64,000 bases of DNA from Patiria miniata (Eukaryota; Echinodermata; Asteroidea; Valvatida; Asterinidae), in contig NW_024037047.1 of NCBI RefSeq assembly GCF_015706575.1, positions 5,460,632 to 5,524,631 of the forward strand, given 5' to 3'. Shown here in pieces: positions 32,901 to 41,464 of this stretch. Below the pieces are notes generated by a model. The model saw nothing but the letters and a program-made list of their open reading frames with translations, was not told where the DNA came from and ran no database searches. Every line of letters starts with the position of its first letter. Positions within the stretch are counted from its first letter, which is position 1. The position numbers and the translations under genes are program-made.

Positions 32901-35900
32901 GCTGAATCTTGGTATGCATATGCGCAGTTGGAATACCTATTTGGCTAATAGTCATAAGTGAAGTTACTTGCTGTAAATTATATAAGAAGGAGAGTCACTC
33001 ACTTCCTTTATATTTTGGTTTGGCTGGATCACCGATGGATTTTACGGCAAAATAACGGAATTAGTGAATACAAACAAATGAAAAAGGATTTTATTTTGTT
33101 TGAGTATCCTGTAAGAGTCTTGCGTGAAGTTTCGTGAAATCGGCTGCATGAGATAATAACTGTTTTTCCCATTCGTACAGCGAGTGGTGCATCAGCGTGT
33201 CCTTCCCAGCCTCAGCAAGGAACTGGTCAATCGTGACATGATCCCGTTCGTTCTGCCTAACCTTCTACACATCGCAGACAGCTGCACCGACCAAGAGTAC
33301 GTCAGGCTGGTCCTACCCGAACTCAAACCTGTCTTCAAAATCCAGGAACCAGTCCAGGTACGAAAGGAAATGATAGCCTTGTGACTGACTTGCGATTTGA
33401 CTTGTGACTGACCTGAGCTTGTAATCTGACTCATGACTGACTTGTGATTTGGTTTATGACTGACTCGTGATTTACCTTGTGAATGACTTGTGATTTGGCT
33501 TGTGATTGACTTATGATTTACCTTGTGATTTACCTTGCGATTTACCTTGTGAAAGACTTGTGATTTGGCTTGTGATTGACTTGTGATTTACCTTGTGAGT
33601 TACCTTGTGATTGACCTTGTCAGTGACTTGTGATTTGGCTTGTCATTGACTTGTGATTTACCTTGTGATTTTACCTTGTGAAAGACTTGTGATTTGGCTT
33701 GTGATTGACTTCTGATTTACCTTGTGAATGACTTGTGATTTGGCTTGTGATTGACTTGTGATTTACCTTGTGATTGACCTTGTAATGACGTGTGATTTGG
33801 CTTGTGATTTACCTTGTGATTTACCTTGTGATTTTACCTTGTGAGGGACTTGTGATTTGGCTTGTGATTTGGCTTGTGATGGACCTTGTGATTTAGCTTT
33901 TGATTTACCCAGTGATTTCCTTTGTGAATGACTTGTGCTTTGGCTTGCGATTTACCTTGTGATATGAGGTGTGATATGATTTGTGACTGACTTGTGATTT
34001 GACTTGTAACTGACTTGTTAAGTTGTAACTGACTTGTCACTTGACTCGTTACTGACTTGTAATCTGATTGTGATTTTACTTGTGACCAACTTGTGACCTT
34101 CTTGTGATTTGCATTGCGACTGACTTGTGATTTCACTTGTGATTTCACGTGTGATGGGCTTTAGTCTGGAATATAGTTGGCGTAATTCTTTGGTTGTGTG
34201 GTCTGTGCAGGTAATGCTGATCTTCATGCAGAGGATGGATATGCTCCTGACTAAGACGCCTAAGGACGACATCAAAAACCACGTCCTGCCACTAGTCTAC
34301 AGAGCACTGGAAGCACCCTCACCACAGATACAGGTAAGACCATTTTCAGACAAGACTCTGAGTCATACTGAACTACACTCAACCAAAAAAAAATAGTCCC
34401 CCCCTTAATACTTTTTTGTCTAATTCAAAAACTACTGGGCACATCTGGCTCAAATTACAACTGATCACTGCAGAAATTCCTTAGCAATCTAGCCATACTC
34501 TTTGTTTGGCCAAAAACAGTGATAATGTGTACAAAATGATGCAATTTATGACAAGTGGTACAAAAAAAAAGTTGCACTTTTGTACACTTGCAAGGTGAGT
34601 GTGAACCCCAACATGCACGTATACAAAAGCGCAACTGTTTTCAGTATCACTTGTCATAAATTGCGTACATTTGTACACATTATTAGTATGGCTGGATTGC
34701 TAAGGAATTTCTGCACTGACCGGTCATAATTTGAGCAAGATGTGCTCAGTAGTTTTTAAGTTAGACAAAAAAGTATTGGAAGGGGGGACTTTCTTTTTTG
34801 GTTGAGTGTACATTATTTCCAAAGATTTGAATTAAAGATGCACTCCCCATTTTTCGTTTAAGTGTACAGTCCAGGTCTTGGATGTTTTCCATTAAACACA
34901 ACAATGCAGCTAAACTGACAGACTGACTAACAGACCAATATGCCCTAGATATGACAAGCTTTCGTGTTCATTTTGTTCAAGTTTTATTCCTTTCATATAT
35001 ACAGGAGCTTTGCCTAACAATCCTTCCCACCTTTGCCGGTATGATAGACCAAGCTTCCATGAAACATTCCATCATCCCACGGATCAAGAAGCTGTGTCTG
35101 GAAACCGACCGCTTATCGGTAAATACATCTTCAATCCAAATAAATTCATCCATCTAAAATTATGTATATAAACTTGACTTCAGGAAAATCAGAGTCCAAT
35201 ATGTGTTCACAAAACAAAAGCTTGGGCCTCTCAACCTATAATCTGACAATCTTTAAAAGTTTTGGCATATATGACTGCGGCTGTGTCTGAAAATGGGCAT
35301 TGTTGTTTATAGCTATGGCTGGCTATAACATGGCATTTTGCAAACACTAAAAGCCATAACCTTAAACTATCCAATTCAGACATGGCCTGTGTTTTAATAG
35401 AAAAAAATTAAAACAGACAAGATAGTCAATATTTAGAAAACCAAAATTTAGCCAGGACAAGAGGTGTGGGCCCTGCAACATTTTGCTGTTGAAAACAGTC
35501 CCATTGACCAGTCAATATACCTTGTATATTTACCAGTTATTATATTGACCAGTCAATATATATTGTATATTGACCAGTCAATATACCTTGTATATTGACC
35601 AGTCAATATACCTTGTATATTGACCGGTCAATATACCTTGTATATTGAACTGTCACTATACACGTACCATGTATATTAACCAATCAGTGTACCTTATGTT
35701 GACTGGCACGTGAGTTACAGAAGAGATTTCAACCCTCCAAGTAAGTCAGTCTTCTCATTTCTGTTGAGCCCTGCATTTTTTGCTGATAATCTGACCTTGT
35801 GCAATGCAATATTCTTTTCACTTCAGGCGTGAGACATACACTTCATTAATAATAAACTTGTTTTCCTTTTTTAAATTAAACTCAGTCCCGAGTCGGTTCC

Positions 35901-38900
35901 CTGGTTTGCACTGGCAAGCTGATGGACCACATGGACAAATGGTTCGTCTTGGACGAGGTGCTACCTATGGTCATGGCTATTCCCTCCAGGGAACCTGCCG
36001 TCCTAATGGGCGTATTGGGTAAGCATGCACTTTATCTACATATTATGAATATGAAATAACTTGGCTATTTCCTCAAGAGAACGTACCATCCTTATGGCCA
36101 TATTGGGTAATTTTGCACACATTTAAGTATTATAACTATTTTAATAGTATAATTCATGGCCATGGCTATTCCCTCCAGAGAACCTGCCTTTAGTAATATA
36201 ATGATATCGCTTTCTTTTGAGATGGTGAAGACATGGACTGGCAACCTTATTTGGTCAACTAATTAGCCATTCATCCAAATATATGTATAGTTAACGCAAC
36301 ATGTATTGTTTGAATATTTAAAAGCATTCTGGCTTCTATCATTTTGGAGGGGGGGGGGGGCGGGCAGGGGAAATGTAGACAAGTTTATTCCCTATTTACT
36401 CTTATTTTGCATTTGATCTTGAAAATGTTTTCAATTTCAGGTTTTGGATAATTTTTATACAAGCTGTGTGGGTTTTTGCATATTTTTGCATAAATTAGGA
36501 ATCATCAAGATGGCGATCAGTCACAAGAAGCTCGGTGTCACTAAGGAGCTAGCCGCCACCAAACTGCTCCCATTCCTGTTTCCGCTTTGCATCGACAACA
36601 ATCTCAACTTGAATCAGGTGAGAAACCTTGCAGGCTTGAATCAAGGCTACGGTTGCACCTAGGACCAGTCTCAGACCGGTGTTCAAGTATCATGCCATAT
36701 TTAGTGCAACCAAAGTCGACCAGAATAGAATTTTGGTTTCAGACAGGCGAAATCTCCCAAAGTCCACTCAGAATAGTTGTTTTGACCTCATTAAGGCAGC
36801 ACGTCATAGAAATTTGTACCCGGAAACCTTGCTAAGTTGTATTGTAGGGAGCTTATTTTATCATTGTTATTTTTGGCTGTTCAGCAGTGTGCGGAAAAGC
36901 CTTTATTTTTGTTCAGATTTTTTTGTTTTCTTTTCTTCTTTTTCCTCTTCTTTTACTGCTGTCCCAAATCCCATAGACTTTGTACACGGTTTTTGTACCA
37001 TTTTTGACACTTATACTCAGATCTTAATCAATCTTACATAAAGACCATATAACGAAGATATGTGGGGAAGATAGGCATTATGATGATGTCATCACGTGTC
37101 ATGTAACATCATCTTAGAGGTGCACATTTTCAAGTCCTATATCTAAAGAACTACCAGTCTGATTGGGATGAAACTTTGTATGTAAATAAACCAGGACGTT
37201 TCATAAATAAAAATGGATGTGACATCATGATAAAGTCATCATGTGATTTTTATGCAATTTTGATTTTTTTGTATAAATTTTCATCATATCTCATGAACAA
37301 CACATGCTAAATTGAAAATTCTTTTTGTAATATGATTGTTAGGTCATAAGTATATGCACAAAATTTGGAAAAAAATGTGTGACGTCATCATGACCTAATA
37401 TCGATCGTGATTTTTTTTTTACACATAGAAGGGTAGGCTTGATCGTCATGAAACTTGGCGTGGAGAAGATAATGTTACTAGTATGCATGCCAAATCCGAA
37501 GTGGCGTCGCGATGATGTCATCGGTTTATTTTTTTATGATTTTTTTTCAATGTTTCAGATTTTTTTCTACTTACAAAATTGTACGTTGTCTTCATAAACT
37601 CCAAAACTTGGCACAGACAAAGACATCTTAGTAAATGTGTGCATTGGTAAGCGACATCATGATGACTTCATCACACTTCACGTGACGTCACACTAAGGTT
37701 TATTATTTAAAGGCCTATATCTACAGAAATATAGGTGCAATTCTGTTATAGGTGAAAATTGACGTGTTGTCATGATGATGTCATCACATGTCGTGTGACA
37801 ACACATTAAAGGTGTATTATAGCCTATATCTACAGAAATATAGGTGCAATTCTGCTGAAACTTGGAATGTATATAGTCAGGGACGTGTTTGCAGTGAAGT
37901 TCATTCAAAAACATCTGCCGAAAAGTCTTGTGGTCTGGGCCCAATTTCATAGCGCTGCTTAACAGCCAACTTTGTGCTTACCGAGCCTCCATCTATTTCA
38001 TAGGGACCGTTAAGCAGTAAGCACAGCAAAAGCACGCTTAACCCCTGAAGAATACTTTGCTTAAATCAGTGACATAACGATAGAAATCTCCATGCGCGCA
38101 CAACCGTTAGCATGAAATAGTGCTTAACTCCTTAAGGACGGGAAGCGGTCATGGCCGCGGCCGCGGCCGCTAATCCTCATTGGAATGCAGTTGCCAGCTG
38201 TGGTATGCCGTGGCACACGGCTAGTGGGTAGTTCCACAGCTGCTGCTTTTGTGCAGTCCCGCTACCACACAAAGGCTGTGCAGTCATGCGGGCCACTTGC
38301 TCTATGTGTGGAGGAATGTCCCCATTACACCCCGTCCTTAAGGGGTTAAGCAGCAGCATGATTTTCTGCTATAGTAAGCACCGCTTCTCTGCTTACTGTT
38401 AAGCAGTGCTATGAAAGTGGGCCCAGTTCTCAGACAGACACACAAACCTCTCGTTTTTTTTTTTTTTTTGCAGTTTAATGCCTTCATGTCAGTCATCAAG
38501 GAGCTCATCCGCCATGTGGAGAATGAGCAAAGAGGAAAGCTGGAACAACTCAACTCAATCCAAGAAGAACAAAAGTTAGTCTGTTTGTCCACACATGTGT
38601 TGCTATTGTTTGCCATCTCCATTGTCATCTTTATTGTTACCTTTAAAGTCATCTATGTCAAATTTGTTGTCATGGTCACCTTTTTCATTATTGCCATCTT
38701 TGTCATCGTTTTCGTTGGAATGTTTCATCTATAATACATTCTCTTTTAATCTTCACTGCCATCTTTATTGCAACCATTGTTATCTTCATTGTTAATTTTG
38801 TCATCATGGTTATTGTCATTGTCAATATTGTCACAGCTGCCGCTGTCGCTGTCATCTTTTTTCCTTCATCTTTTATCTGTTGTCATCTTTGTCCTCATCT

Positions 38901-40853
38901 GTATTGTGATCTTGGTCATCACCTTCATTCTCTTCATTTTCACTGTCGTTTCTGTTTCTGTTACTGGGGGAGTGTGGCCAAGTGGTTAGGGTTTGTGACT
39001 CATGATCAGAGGGTCAGGGGTGTGAATCCAGCTGCTGGTCATATGTTGTGTCCTTGGGCAAGGCACTTCACCCCCACTTGCCCCTCTCCACCCAGGAGTA
39101 TAAATGGGTACCGGCATTAGATGGAGAGTAACCTGCCATAGACTAGCATCCCATCCAGGGGGAATAGAAATACTCTCAGTTGTTTCATGCTACTGAAACC
39201 GGAGATAAATGCCGTTCTGATGGGCCACATTGGCTCATGACAGACTTTATTCTTTGTTTTACTTTTTCTGTTATTTCAATGTTATACAAGTTATACCGTC
39301 ACCATTGTTTTAAGTAATGTCATTACTGGTCTTTTTTCAGATGGTGGAGATTGTAACTTTACAGACTGTGAAAGTGCACCTTCAATACTGATTGTTACTG
39401 TCTTTGATTGTTTCAGGACGTCAGTCGATTTCAACCAACGGCTTCAGAATCAGACCAAGACGGAGGAAAATCCCTTCGCAACAATGGGAATCAGTAACGG
39501 CACCACCCAGGCAGGATCCATGGTCAGTTTATAAAATTAGTTTTTTTGCTGTTGCCATTTTGTACATGTTAACCATTCAGCCCCAAACCCAAAAGTGTGA
39601 GTTATGTTTAAATTCTACAAAGTCAGTGCCTCATTGTTTTGGAATATGCACAAGATGTTTAATTTGGTGATTATCATATCGGCTTAGACTATAGACCATT
39701 TTATACTGAAATTTGCAAAATAAGAATTTGTTAATATCTTAATGTTTGATTCTTTTGACATCAGATGGATGACATGTTTAAGACATTCGGCTTGAGTGAG
39801 TACCTTGGGGATGCCACTAACAAAGTTGAAGCTATTAATCGGGGAACCAGTCCAGGCAGCTCCAAACCGGCTCAGACCAGTTCACCATCATCGTCGGCAT
39901 CCTCAACCGCCCCAAAATACAAACAGCCAACCCAGGTGTCACTGAGTATGGAAGAGAAACAAAGAATTCAGAGTGAGCAGGAATTCCAAGAGAGGGTGAA
40001 GAAACAGAAACCTTTAACAGCTGGAGGAAAGACTAAGTTATCAGAGCCGAAACCGCAGGCCAAGGACCTGTCTCGCATGCTGCTTGACTCATCACTGAAC
40101 ACCAAGCCCAGCTACAATCTAAGTACATGTACAACAAACAGTGCAATTGGTGGTTTAGGCTCAAATCAAGCCGCCACTTCATTTGGCAGTAGTGGCAGTA
40201 TGGGAGGACAGACATGGAGTATGAATTCCTCCATGGGATCTGGAGGGACTGCAATGAAGACTAGTCAGGCATCTCTCGGTGGTGGAATGGGGACAGGTTT
40301 TGGGGGATTGTCAAACAGCCAGTCACCATCAACTCAAAAACCCAATATGGCAGCCTTCGATAATTTGCTGGGACCGTCACAGAAGCCAAAACAGACTCTG
40401 AGTCAAATGGCACCCAAGTCATCGACAGGAACACAAGGCATGATGGGAAACCAGGGAATGATGGGATCCCAAGGGATGATGGGAAATCAAGGGATGATGG
40501 GAAACCAGGGCATGATGGGAAACCAGAGCATGATGGGAAGCCAGGGCATGATGGGAAGCCAGGGCATGATGGGAAACCAGAACATGATGGGAAATCAAAG
40601 CATGATGGGAAATCAAGGTGCAATAGGAAATCAAGGCATGATGGGAAACCAAGGCATGATGGGTAACAGCCAGAGATTCATGGGTGCCAACCAGGGAATG
40701 ATGGGTAGACAAGCGCAAGGCATGATGGGAAACTCCCAGAATTCCATGGCAGGACAGCAGCAAAGCATGATGGGAGGATTTGATCCACTTGCTGGCAGTC
40801 GGACAAAGTCACAGCAGCAGAAACCAGACAGCCTTATGGGATTCTTGGGTTGA
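23844..40853 (+). CDS. SCYL2: SCYL2 (SCY1-like pseudokinase 2, CVAK104), complete, 15 coding exons
   Basis: Endosome/trans-Golgi pseudokinase; the vertebrate protein binds clathrin and AP-2 (family knowledge). Fifteen phase-consistent exons give 1007 aa (human about 929). Residues 1-325 form the kinase-like domain: a degenerate glycine loop (QIASGGLDCLW), HGN in place of HRD (MIHGNVVPES) and GFDFC in place of DFG, so catalysis is unlikely. The segment IPFFEDVGSITLQYLDSLFQ and HEAT-type helices (about 313-600) follow, as in vertebrates. An NPF motif (EENPFATMG) lies in exon 14. The tail (646-1007) keeps SMEEKQRIQSEQEFQERVKK and SQKPKQTLSQM, corresponding to human TLEEKQKLAKEQEQ and QKPKVSMNQL. 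The excess length comes mainly from 13 tandem GMMGNQ-type units. The start fits human MESMLNKLKS (here MEMLNRLKT). Confidence 0.97.
24134..24370. mobile_element. MITE, CCTAACCCTGCTGAATCCAA ends
   Basis: Ends CTAACCCTGCTGAATCCAAC and GTTGGATTTCGCAGGGTAG are inverted. The word GTTGGATTnAGCAG recurs at least three times inside. Related in design to 1899-2024. SCYL2 intron 1. Confidence 0.75.
24645..24790 (+). mobile_element. SINE fragment
   Basis: B-box-like GGGTTTGAACCCCGAC, then TTGAGCTAGACACTTTACTG and TCTCTCCACCCAAGAGTATA, the same body pattern as the SINEs at 38965 and 51493. Confidence 0.65.
25366..25523 (+). CDS. SCYL2: SCYL2 coding exon 2
   Basis: Residues 52-103, EAAIFVFEKKLLERFHKKD through MEES; includes the VAIK-equivalent strand (IFVFEKK). 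Donor CCAG|GTATGT, phase 2. Confidence 0.96.
25720..26105 (+). repeat. Interspersed repeat family R1, copy 1 (about 390 bp)
   Basis: Closely matches 29866-30263 (shared GATGCACTTTGTCAAGGTCT and AGGATTTTGCAGG). It ends GGGAGTTAGGG. Non-coding, SCYL2 intron 2. Confidence 0.8.
26172..26313 (+). CDS. SCYL2: SCYL2 coding exon 3
   Basis: RDSLAFATEPVFASLANVLG through EIKYGLLQ. Near-identical to human at ATEPVFASLANVLG. Donor CTTCAG|GTAAAG. Confidence 0.97.
26516..27039 (+). mobile_element. Palindrome-core MITE, copy 2
   Basis: TTAAAGGGAATGTACAACAT start and ATGTTGTATTTTCCCTTTAA end. Core AACGCTGGTCGGCCGACCAG. About 524 bp, SCYL2 intron 3. Confidence 0.9.
27040..27529. other. SCYL2 intron 3, sequence between two MITEs
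   Basis: It shares ATTGTCTAGGTCTTTG and ATTACAACTAC with 2950-2990, so part is a low-copy interspersed repeat. No coding. Confidence 0.4.
27530..28051 (+). mobile_element. Palindrome-core MITE, copy 3
   Basis: TTAAAGGGAATATGCATCAT start and inverted end ATGTTGTATTTTCCCTTTAA. The core CCAACGCTGGTCGGCCGACC is part of a perfect 28-bp palindrome at about 27858-27886. It lies only about 490 bp from copy 2 in the same intron. Confidence 0.9.
28191..28340 (+). CDS. SCYL2: SCYL2 coding exon 4
   Basis: VTEGLKFLHNDVHMIHGNVV through SQSITPQDQA; holds the degenerate catalytic (HGN) and GFDF motifs. 150 nt, phase 0-0. Confidence 0.96.
28491..28856. mobile_element. MITE, TTATATAACTGACATA ends
   Basis: TATATAACTGACATACAGATCC at the left is inverted at the right as GGATCTATATGTCAGTTATATA. 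About 365 bp, GC-rich middle, SCYL2 intron 4. Confidence 0.8.
28860..29020. mobile_element. Foldback hairpin element adjoining the previous MITE
   Basis: GTGAAATGGGAGGAATATTA (28876) is inverted at 28974-28993. The inner arms CTGGACTTTTCCA/TGGAAAAGTCCAG surround a GGCTTCGCC loop. Outer AATATTGATTGGCT pairs roughly with AGCCACTCAATATT. Confidence 0.75.
29476..29691 (+). CDS. SCYL2: SCYL2 coding exon 5
   Basis: PTFPMREWNTDFPAAAQPRL through FKRNCQQ; contains EYLAPEYALTMSCETASDMF (the APE segment). 216 nt, phase 0-0. Confidence 0.97.
29866..30263 (+). repeat. Interspersed repeat family R1, copy 2
   Basis: Ends TAACCCTAATGC and GTTAGGGTTAA suggest a short terminal inverted repeat. The body matches 25720-26105. 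SCYL2 intron 5. Confidence 0.8.
30264..31057. other. SCYL2 intron 5, remainder
   Basis: Loosely repetitive: three sections begin like AATGxTCAGTTCxxGACA and continue TTACAGTAAAATG (about 30267, 30427, 30576), suggesting an old about 155-bp tandem duplication. No coding. Confidence 0.45.
31058..31174 (+). CDS. SCYL2: SCYL2 coding exon 6
   Basis: LKCLNISLLGSLSDGLKEYV through NATPTVRPDADQISK. 117 nt, phase 0-0; end of the kinase-like domain. Confidence 0.95.
31175..32165. other. SCYL2 intron 6
   Basis: Nothing recognised except an internal weak duplication (CGACAATAAAATT-type words at about 31563 and 31828, each after ACCACGAG). Confidence 0.4.
32166..32291 (+). CDS. SCYL2: SCYL2 coding exon 7
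   Basis: IPFFEDVGSITLQYLDSLFQ through LPKVLSSLPK. 126 nt, phase 0-0. Confidence 0.97.
33181..33357 (+). CDS. SCYL2: SCYL2 coding exon 8
   Basis: RVVHQRVLPSLSKELVNRDM through FKIQEPVQ; HEAT-type helices. 177 nt, phase 0-0. Confidence 0.97.
33370..34155 (+). repeat. Long irregular tandem repeat, TTGTGATTGACTTGTGATTT
   Basis: Nearly the whole of SCYL2 intron 8 is built from 11-12-bp units CTTGTGATTTG/CTTGTGATTGA. The minus-strand frame it creates (KSQVKSQV...) is an artefact. Confidence 0.95.
34211..34333 (+). CDS. SCYL2: SCYL2 coding exon 9
   Basis: VMLIFMQRMDMLLTKTPKDD through EAPSPQIQ. 123 nt, phase 0-0. Confidence 0.97.
34374..34810. mobile_element. Foldback MITE, TACACTCAACCAAAAAA ends, 437 bp
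   Basis: TACACTCAACCAAAAAA is inverted exactly at 34794-34810. The arms extend about 200 bp (AGTCCCCCC, GCTAAGGAATTTCTGCA, TTTGTACAC shared). SCYL2 intron 9. Confidence 0.9.
35005..35118 (+). CDS. SCYL2: SCYL2 coding exon 10
   Basis: ELCLTILPTFAGMIDQASMK through CLETDRLS. 114 nt, phase 0-0. Confidence 0.96.
35505..35665. repeat. Tandem repeat, 25-bp unit with internal palindrome
   Basis: About six units of CAGTCAATATACCTTGTATA followed by TTGAC; TATTGACCAGTCAATA is self-complementary. SCYL2 intron 10. Confidence 0.9.
35886..36018 (+). CDS. SCYL2: SCYL2 coding exon 11
   Basis: SRVGSLVCTGKLMDHMDKWF through EPAVLMGVLG. 133 nt, phase 0 in, 1 out. A decayed echo of its end (GGCTATTCCCTCCAGAGAAC) recurs in the next intron at about 36061-36190. 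Confidence 0.96.
36499..36617 (+). CDS. SCYL2: SCYL2 coding exon 12
   Basis: IIKMAISHKKLGVTKELAAT through NNLNLNQ. 119 nt, phase 1 in, 0 out. Confidence 0.96.
36880..37925. repeat. Repeat block related to 10640-12975
   Basis: It opens with an inverted relative of the 12790-12930 segment (CCCATAGACTTTGTACAC), then GATGATGTCATCACGTGTCA-type words at about 37083, 37215, 37380, 37512, 37665 and 37780. ATATCTACAGAAATATAGGT occurs twice. SCYL2 intron 12. Confidence 0.65.
37936..38426. mobile_element. MITE with GGGCCCAATTTCATAG ends, carrying a nested MITE
   Basis: Ends TGGGCCCAATTTCATAGCGC and GTGCTATGAAAGTGGGCCCA are inverted. A second element at about 38121-38351 interrupts it. Confidence 0.85.
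38121..38351. mobile_element. Nested MITE, CTTAACTCCTTAAGGACGGG ends
   Basis: The left end is inverted at the right as CCCGTCCTTAAGGGGTTAAG. GGCCGCGGCCGCGGCCGC lies near 38155. About 230 bp, younger than its host. Confidence 0.85.
38474..38574 (+). CDS. SCYL2: SCYL2 coding exon 13
   Basis: FNAFMSVIKELIRHVENEQR through SIQEEQK. 101 nt; donor AA|GTTAGT, phase 2. Confidence 0.95.
38965..39270 (+). mobile_element. tRNA-derived SINE
   Basis: The head GAGTGTGGCCAAGTGGTTAG (A box) and GTGTGAATCCAGC (B box) look Ser/Leu-tRNA derived. The body has CCTTGGGCAAGGCACTTCAC and CTCCACCCAGGAGTATAAAT. SCYL2 intron 13. Confidence 0.85.
39417..39522 (+). CDS. SCYL2: SCYL2 coding exon 14
   Basis: TSVDFNQRLQNQTKTEENPF through TQAGSM; carries an NPF tripeptide, the usual EH-domain ligand. 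106 nt; the donor ATG|GTCAGT is weaker. Confidence 0.9.
39765..40853 (+). CDS. SCYL2: SCYL2 coding exon 15 (terminal, disordered tail)
   Basis: 362 codons plus stop: MDDMFKTFGLSEYLGDATNK, then a Ser/Thr-rich region, SMEEKQRIQSEQEFQERVKK, DLSRMLLDSS, FDNLLGPSQKPKQTLSQM, the GMMGNQ array (40434-40664), FDPLAGS and the end LMGFLG. The continuous frame and matching phase make the call firm. Confidence 0.97.
   Translation: MDDMFKTFGLSEYLGDATNKVEAINRGTSPGSSKPAQTSSPSSSASSTAPKYKQPTQVSLSMEEKQRIQSEQEFQERVKKQKPLTAGGKTKLSEPKPQAKDLSRMLLDSSLNTKPSYNLSTCTTNSAIGGLGSNQAATSFGSSGSMGGQTWSMNSSMGSGGTAMKTSQASLGGGMGTGFGGLSNSQSPSTQKPNMAAFDNLLGPSQKPKQTLSQMAPKSSTGTQGMMGNQGMMGSQGMMGNQGMMGNQGMMGNQSMMGSQGMMGSQGMMGNQNMMGNQSMMGNQGAIGNQGMMGNQGMMGNSQRFMGANQGMMGRQAQGMMGNSQNSMAGQQQSMMGGFDPLAGSRTKSQQQKPDSLMGFLG
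40434..40664 (+). repeat. SCYL2: Coding minisatellite in SCYL2: 13 tandem 18-bp units
   Basis: Units encode QGMMGN/QGMMGS with variants QSMMGN, QNMMGN and QGAIGN. The DNA units are about 85-100% alike (GGCATGATGGGAAACCA). Confidence 0.95.
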
Positions 40854-40929
40854 AAGTTGATATTGCATATTTAATTAAAAAGAACCAGTCCAAGTGGTTC
40901 AAAGCAAAAAGTAATCCCCATAACAACAT

Positions 40930-41464
40930 AAAACAAAATTGCCTTTTTTAAAAAGTGATTTGCTTTTGTTGTAATTTTCCGAAATGGATGGATTTGGGGG
41001 GTTAGTATTTTATAGCAAATATTATTACACTGACTTGTTTGATGTTTTGTGTTCGTAGATGCTGGAAAAACCAAGAAAAGAATCATGTTCCTGTAGTCTG
41101 GTTCCTTAACCCCACTTAAGATGAAACGGAACAATTGATAGACGTTGTAGAATTGTAAGGTCAGGAAACCAGTCTAGCTGGCTCACACCCGTTCACAGAC
41201 GTGTAACCAGTTGCAAACAAAATGTGGACTGAATTAATTTGGTAACTTGGGGCAGTAGTTGAAAAAAGTCAGATTTTTCCAATGCTGGTCGGCCTACCAG
41301 TGTTGGAAATTGATACAAAAATACCACTTTTCTTGAAAATGACAGCGCACCAGGTGCCATGATTTTACAGAATGCTTTAGTCCGTCGTTCACTAACAGTC
41401 CAGTAAAGTATTTCATAATAATTTGGTAGTTTTGTTTATGTTTGCAAATGTATATTCCCTTTAA
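40930..41464 (+). mobile_element. Palindrome-core MITE, copy 4 (decayed)
   Basis: The left end is degraded. The body is as in copies 1-3, with core CCAATGCTGGTCGGCCTACC and right end TTCCCTTTAA. Probably in the SCYL2 3' UTR. Confidence 0.8.

Noticed and set aside
33834-34275. Minus-strand KSQVKSQV-type proteins
   Set aside because: Translation of the intronic tandem repeat.
40261-40763. Antisense open frames across the SCYL2 tail (FPSCPGFPSC and SHHALVSHHA repeats)
   Set aside because: Mirror translations of the sense 18-bp coding repeat; the sense frame is conserved with SCYL2.
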